A DNA stretch of 64,000 nucleotides. It comes from SG8-4 sp964598225 (GTDB lineage Bacteria; Planctomycetota; Phycisphaerae; Sedimentisphaerales; Anaerobacaceae). The notes beneath the pieces are model-generated. The model saw nothing but the letters and a program-made list of their open reading frames with translations. It was not told the origin of the DNA and did no database searches. Shown here in pieces: positions 61,668-64,000 of this stretch; the stretch's first letter is position 1; every line of letters begins with the position of its first letter. The stretch spans positions 62,001 to 126,000 of the forward strand of contig CAZRBG010000004.1 in assembly GCA_964598225.1 (NCBI GenBank). Direction: 5' to 3'. A program made the translations under genes and the position numbers.

Positions 61668-62541
61668 TTCCAAGCTCCCGGCTTTTCTTGGCAGTAGTCT
61701 TTTGGGGCAGGAGCCCGACCATCTCAGAGACGAGTTCGGCGGAGTTTCTTGCCGCCATGATGTAAAATGTCTGCTTGTCGAGCACGGCGCCCTCGTCGGC
61801 GTTGTCGCTGATGCTGCGGATGACGATGTAACCTATTTCGCGCTGGTAGCAGATCTGGGCCACCGCAGCGCCTTCCATCTCCACTGCGTCGGCATCCAGC
61901 TTCTTGCGCAATTCGGCACGCTTGTCGGTAGAGGCGATGAACGAGTCACCCGTTACAATGGTGCCGTGAACGATCTTCGGTTCTCTCTCGCCCTTTAGTG
62001 TTTTTATATTGTCGAGATCAGCCCGGTCGGCGGCCTTTTTGGCTGCCGCGAAGAGCTGCGGATCGGCGAGGAAAAACACCGGATTCTCGTAGCCGTCAAG
62101 CCGACTCTTTACGCCTTTGCAGAAGAGACCCTCGGGCCAGAATGTCCCCATATCGTGCTGGGCCGTTTTTTCCGATATCACTATGTCGCCCGGCTCAAGG
62201 ACCGGATTCACGCTGCCGGCGATGCCCGTAAAGATAATGTATTCGGGCTTGTAATGCTCGATCAGCAGTGTCGTAGTCATCGCGGCGTTAACCTTGCCGA
62301 CCCCGGTCCACGTCACGACGACCTTTCGGCCATTCAGCTTTCCACTGACGAATTCTATCCCTTCAATCGTTCGCTCCCGCGGTTGCTCAATTTGATCCTC
62401 GATCAGCGTAACTTCTCTCTCGAACGCCCCCAGTATCGCAGTGACCTGTTGAGATTCGGCAGCAAAGCAAGTGGTTCGATAGCAGAGGCAAAACAAGATA
62501 AGCGATAAGCAAGTTTTCGTGCCGATCTTCAAAGGTCTCAT
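61657..62541 (-). CDS. mtnN: Exported MTA/SAH nucleosidase-like protein
   Basis: The 294-aa protein has a signal sequence (T-C-L-S-L-I-L-F-C-L-C-Y-R-T-T-C-F-A-A) and a phosphorylase/nucleosidase domain: I-L-G-A-F-E-R-E-V, F-V-S-G-K-L-N-G-R-K-V-V-V, G-V-G-K-V-N-A-A-M-T-T-T, F-T-G-I-A-G-S-V-N, D-A-V-E-M-E-G-A-A-V-A and R-S-I-S-D-N-A-D with the catalytic Asp. MtnN cleaves methylthioadenosine and S-adenosylhomocysteine to free adenine. The export signal makes this one unusual. It lies upstream of the purine permease and overlaps it, which suggests a nucleoside scavenging pair. Confidence 0.88.
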   Translation of the reverse strand: MRPLKIGTKTCLSLILFCLCYRTTCFAAESQQVTAILGAFEREVTLIEDQIEQPRERTIEGIEFVSGKLNGRKVVVTWTGVGKVNAAMTTTLLIEHYKPEYIIFTGIAGSVNPVLEPGDIVISEKTAQHDMGTFWPEGLFCKGVKSRLDGYENPVFFLADPQLFAAAKKAADRADLDNIKTLKGEREPKIVHGTIVTGDSFIASTDKRAELRKKLDADAVEMEGAAVAQICYQREIGYIVIRSISDNADEGAVLDKQTFYIMAARNSAELVSEMVGLLPQKTTAKKSRELGNAR

Positions 62542-62575
62542 CGGGCATAAGCTCCTTGTTAAGAGTGTGATATAA

Positions 62576-62659
62576 TGCGAGCGAAAGGACTCGAACCTTC
62601 ACGTCCCGTGGGACACCAGGACCTAAACCTGGCGCGTCTGCCAATTCCGCCACGCTCGC
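62576..62659 (-). tRNA. tRNA-Leu(UAG)
   Basis: Read on the minus strand, the 84-nt sequence folds as a class II tRNA. The acceptor GCGAGCG (62659-62653) pairs with CGCTCGC (62583-62577); base 62576 gives the discriminator A. The anticodon stem is CCAGG/CCTGG with loop TTTAGGT and anticodon TAG, reading CUA and possibly other CUN codons. A long variable arm (TCCC-ACGGG type) and TTCGAGTCC T-loop are present. The 3' CCA is not encoded. Confidence 0.96.
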
Positions 62660-62738
62660 GGTTCTCGTATCGCGTATTGCGTATATCGTATTTCGTGTTT
62701 TGATGCCGAAGTGGGAATCTGCTTCGACTCTCATGAAG

Positions 62739-62969
62739 CTAGTCTTCCCGGCCTTCTTGTTCTTTTGTTATTTTCTCGATGCGCTGTTCGGCCTGCTGAA
62801 GTATCGACCGGCAGTGCTTTATCAGGGCCATACCTTTTTCATACTGGTCCAGGCTTTCCTGCAGCGGTATCCGGCCTTGTTCGATTTTATCGACGATCTC
62901 GGTCAGGCCGGTAATCGCCTCTTCGAAGCTCAATTCTTTGATATTCTTTTCCTGATTCTTGTCTGTCAT
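62739..62969 (-). CDS. xseB: Exodeoxyribonuclease VII small subunit
   Basis: The 76-aa protein has L-S-F-E-E-A-I-T-G-L-T-E-I-V-D-K-I-E-Q-G and P-L-Q-E-S-L-D-Q-Y-E-K-G-M-A-L-I-K-H-C, the XseB signature. Together with XseA it degrades single-stranded DNA from both ends to oligonucleotides. It lies 40 bp downstream of xseA on the minus strand, the usual order. Confidence 0.95.
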   Translation of the reverse strand: MTDKNQEKNIKELSFEEAITGLTEIVDKIEQGRIPLQESLDQYEKGMALIKHCRSILQQAEQRIEKITKEQEGRED

Positions 62970-63009
62970 ATCTTGTGCTTCTTAGCTTGCATTATTATTT
63001 TTCGTATTT

Positions 63010-64000
63010 TTACTTCTTTGTTACCTTACTTTCAATCAAAACTTCATTCGACAGCTCGGTTATTATTTGGTCTCCAATGTCAACCTCTTCCGCCGCTCGG
63101 ACCACCAGGCCGCTCTCTTTGCTGGTGGTGATGCTGTAGCCGCGTTGGAGGACGGATTTTGGGTTCATAGCCGTCAGCCGATTTTCCCGTGCGGAAAGCT
63201 GGAGGCGGCCTTTATCGACCGCTTTATTGACGCCCACGTTGAGACGGTTCCGCCAGTCGTTCAATTCGACGGTCTTTTTGCCCAGAAGTCTGTGCGGCTC
63301 AATTCTGACTGTCTGCTCGTAAAGAGTCGAGAGTTTCCGGTGGAAATCCTGCAACATCCTTCTCATCGTTTCGACCAGTTCGGAATTTAACTCGTCCAGT
63401 TGCTGGCCTGCATTTTGAACGAGTGAGGTTGGGTTCCTGAACAAAACTCCGGCCAGTACGATGTCAAGGTTTTGTTTAGCCGCTTCTATCTTTGCTTTGG
63501 TCTGTGAGTTCAACCTTTGCCCGAAACTGGCTAATTGTGCCGAAACGTCCTGCAGGTCGGGAACTGCGACGACGCCTGCTTTCGTCGGTGTTGATGCCCT
63601 GGCATCCGCCACGAGGTCCGCGATGGTCGTGTCAACTTCGTGGCCTACCGCGCTTATAACGGCTATATGCGAGTCGAATATAGCCCGAGCCAGGACTTCC
63701 TCGTTAAAGGACCAGATATCTTCGAGCGATCCGCCTCCTCTGGCGACTATCGCAACGTCCAAATTCAGCGACTTCCGGCGTTTATTCAAGTCCCGCAAAG
63801 CCGCGGCGATTTTTTCCGCCGATCCTTCTCCCTGCACCGGCACAGGATAAAGGAATAACTTCGCGCAGGGCCACCGGCTGTGGATACTGTCGGCGATGTC
63901 GTGTGCGGCGGCCCCCGATTCGCTGGTTAACATTGCGATTCGCATCGGGTAGGGCGGCAGCGGCCTTTTGTGCGTTTCGTCGAAAAGTCCTTCTTCAGAT
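63010..64000 (-). CDS. xseA: Exodeoxyribonuclease VII large subunit, 5' end outside the window
   Basis: The frame stays open to the window edge and reads E-E-G-L-F-D-E-T-H-K-R-P-L-P-P-Y-P-M-R-I-A-M-L-T-S, matching XseA where the nuclease domain starts. The rest has Y-P-V-P-V-Q-G-E-G-S-A, V-A-R-G-G-G-S-L-E-D-I-W-S-F-N-E-E, A-V-G-H-E-V-D-T-T-I-A-D and D-A-R-A-S-T-P-T, then a long coiled coil and L-Q-R-G-Y-S-I-T. About 330 residues are present of a usual 400-450; the N-terminal OB fold lies beyond base 64000. Confidence 0.95.
   Translation of the reverse strand, partial: SEEGLFDETHKRPLPPYPMRIAMLTSESGAAAHDIADSIHSRWPCAKLFLYPVPVQGEGSAEKIAAALRDLNKRRKSLNLDVAIVARGGGSLEDIWSFNEEVLARAIFDSHIAVISAVGHEVDTTIADLVADARASTPTKAGVVAVPDLQDVSAQLASFGQRLNSQTKAKIEAAKQNLDIVLAGVLFRNPTSLVQNAGQQLDELNSELVETMRRMLQDFHRKLSTLYEQTVRIEPHRLLGKKTVELNDWRNRLNVGVNKAVDKGRLQLSARENRLTAMNPKSVLQRGYSITTSKESGLVVRAAEEVDIGDQIITELSNEVLIESKVTKK

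Overview
The window reads like a chromosomal segment of a Gram-negative, LPS-making bacterium, most likely a planctomycete and probably class Phycisphaerae. The case is circumstantial. It rests on KdsA, TolC and ExbB/ExbD proteins, Tat-exported GFO/IDH/MocA and aldo/keto reductases, a ThuA-like protein, long multihaem cytochromes, NHL propellers, and dispersed intergenic repeats whose chance ORFs read like those I associate with Phycisphaerae genomes. No rRNA is present to settle it. About 50 protein genes (two partial at the window edges) and one tRNA-Leu(UAG) are supported.

Layout. 1-6.3 kb: 3' end of a mannose-1-phosphate guanylyltransferase gene, ruvX, then rpsO-pnp followed directly by an NtrB/NtrC-like sensor kinase and sigma-54 regulator, then a small ParE-type toxin-antitoxin pair. 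6.4-10.9 kb (minus): hom, a phosphoglycerate-mutase-like proposed homoserine kinase, lysC and an SNase-like nuclease, i.e. the aspartate-to-threonine branch. 11.0-15.6 kb (plus): VTC-domain protein, DUF4956 membrane protein, HlyD-type fusion protein and TolC-like lipoprotein in one tight operon. 15.7-25.5 kb: a thioredoxin-like exported protein, then leuS, a CYTH phosphatase/cyclase, a lipid kinase, kdsA, a radical SAM protein, a small conserved-looking ORF and xerC with a clear terminator. 25.5-34.4 kb: pgsA-ribBA-lipoprotein (minus), aldo/keto reductase and UbiE-like methyltransferase (plus), a CBS protein, an apparently frameshifted small gene, a large DUF362/SMP-30 fusion and MgtC.

34.7-43.8 kb (minus) is the most striking part. 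Six genes encode a pentahaem, an octahaem, a cytochrome-b/multihaem fusion, a trihaem, an NHL propeller and a 26-haem protein, with 50 haem-attachment motifs in total (48 CXXCH, one CX3CH, one CX4CH). Five of the six genes are nearly contiguous. They are preceded by two tandem ~60-bp repeats, each of which contains a plausible promoter. This looks like a membrane-to-envelope electron conduit.

44.0-51.9 kb (minus): a six-gene operon of a von Willebrand factor A protein, an ExbB/TolQ channel, two ExbD/TolR proteins, a TPR protein and a J-domain-like zinc-ribbon membrane protein. 52.2-57 kb: argJ, a lipoprotein, and an accessory patch. In this patch a TIR-domain gene is split by a 186-bp palindromic element with a 9-bp target duplication; removing the element and one duplicate restores a 227-codon frame. 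The TIR gene is followed by a 1.2-kb repeat-rich tract. 57-64 kb: ThuA-like and GFO/IDH/MocA proteins, CBS protein, NCS2 purine permease overlapping an exported MTA/SAH nucleosidase, tRNA-Leu, xseB and the truncated xseA.
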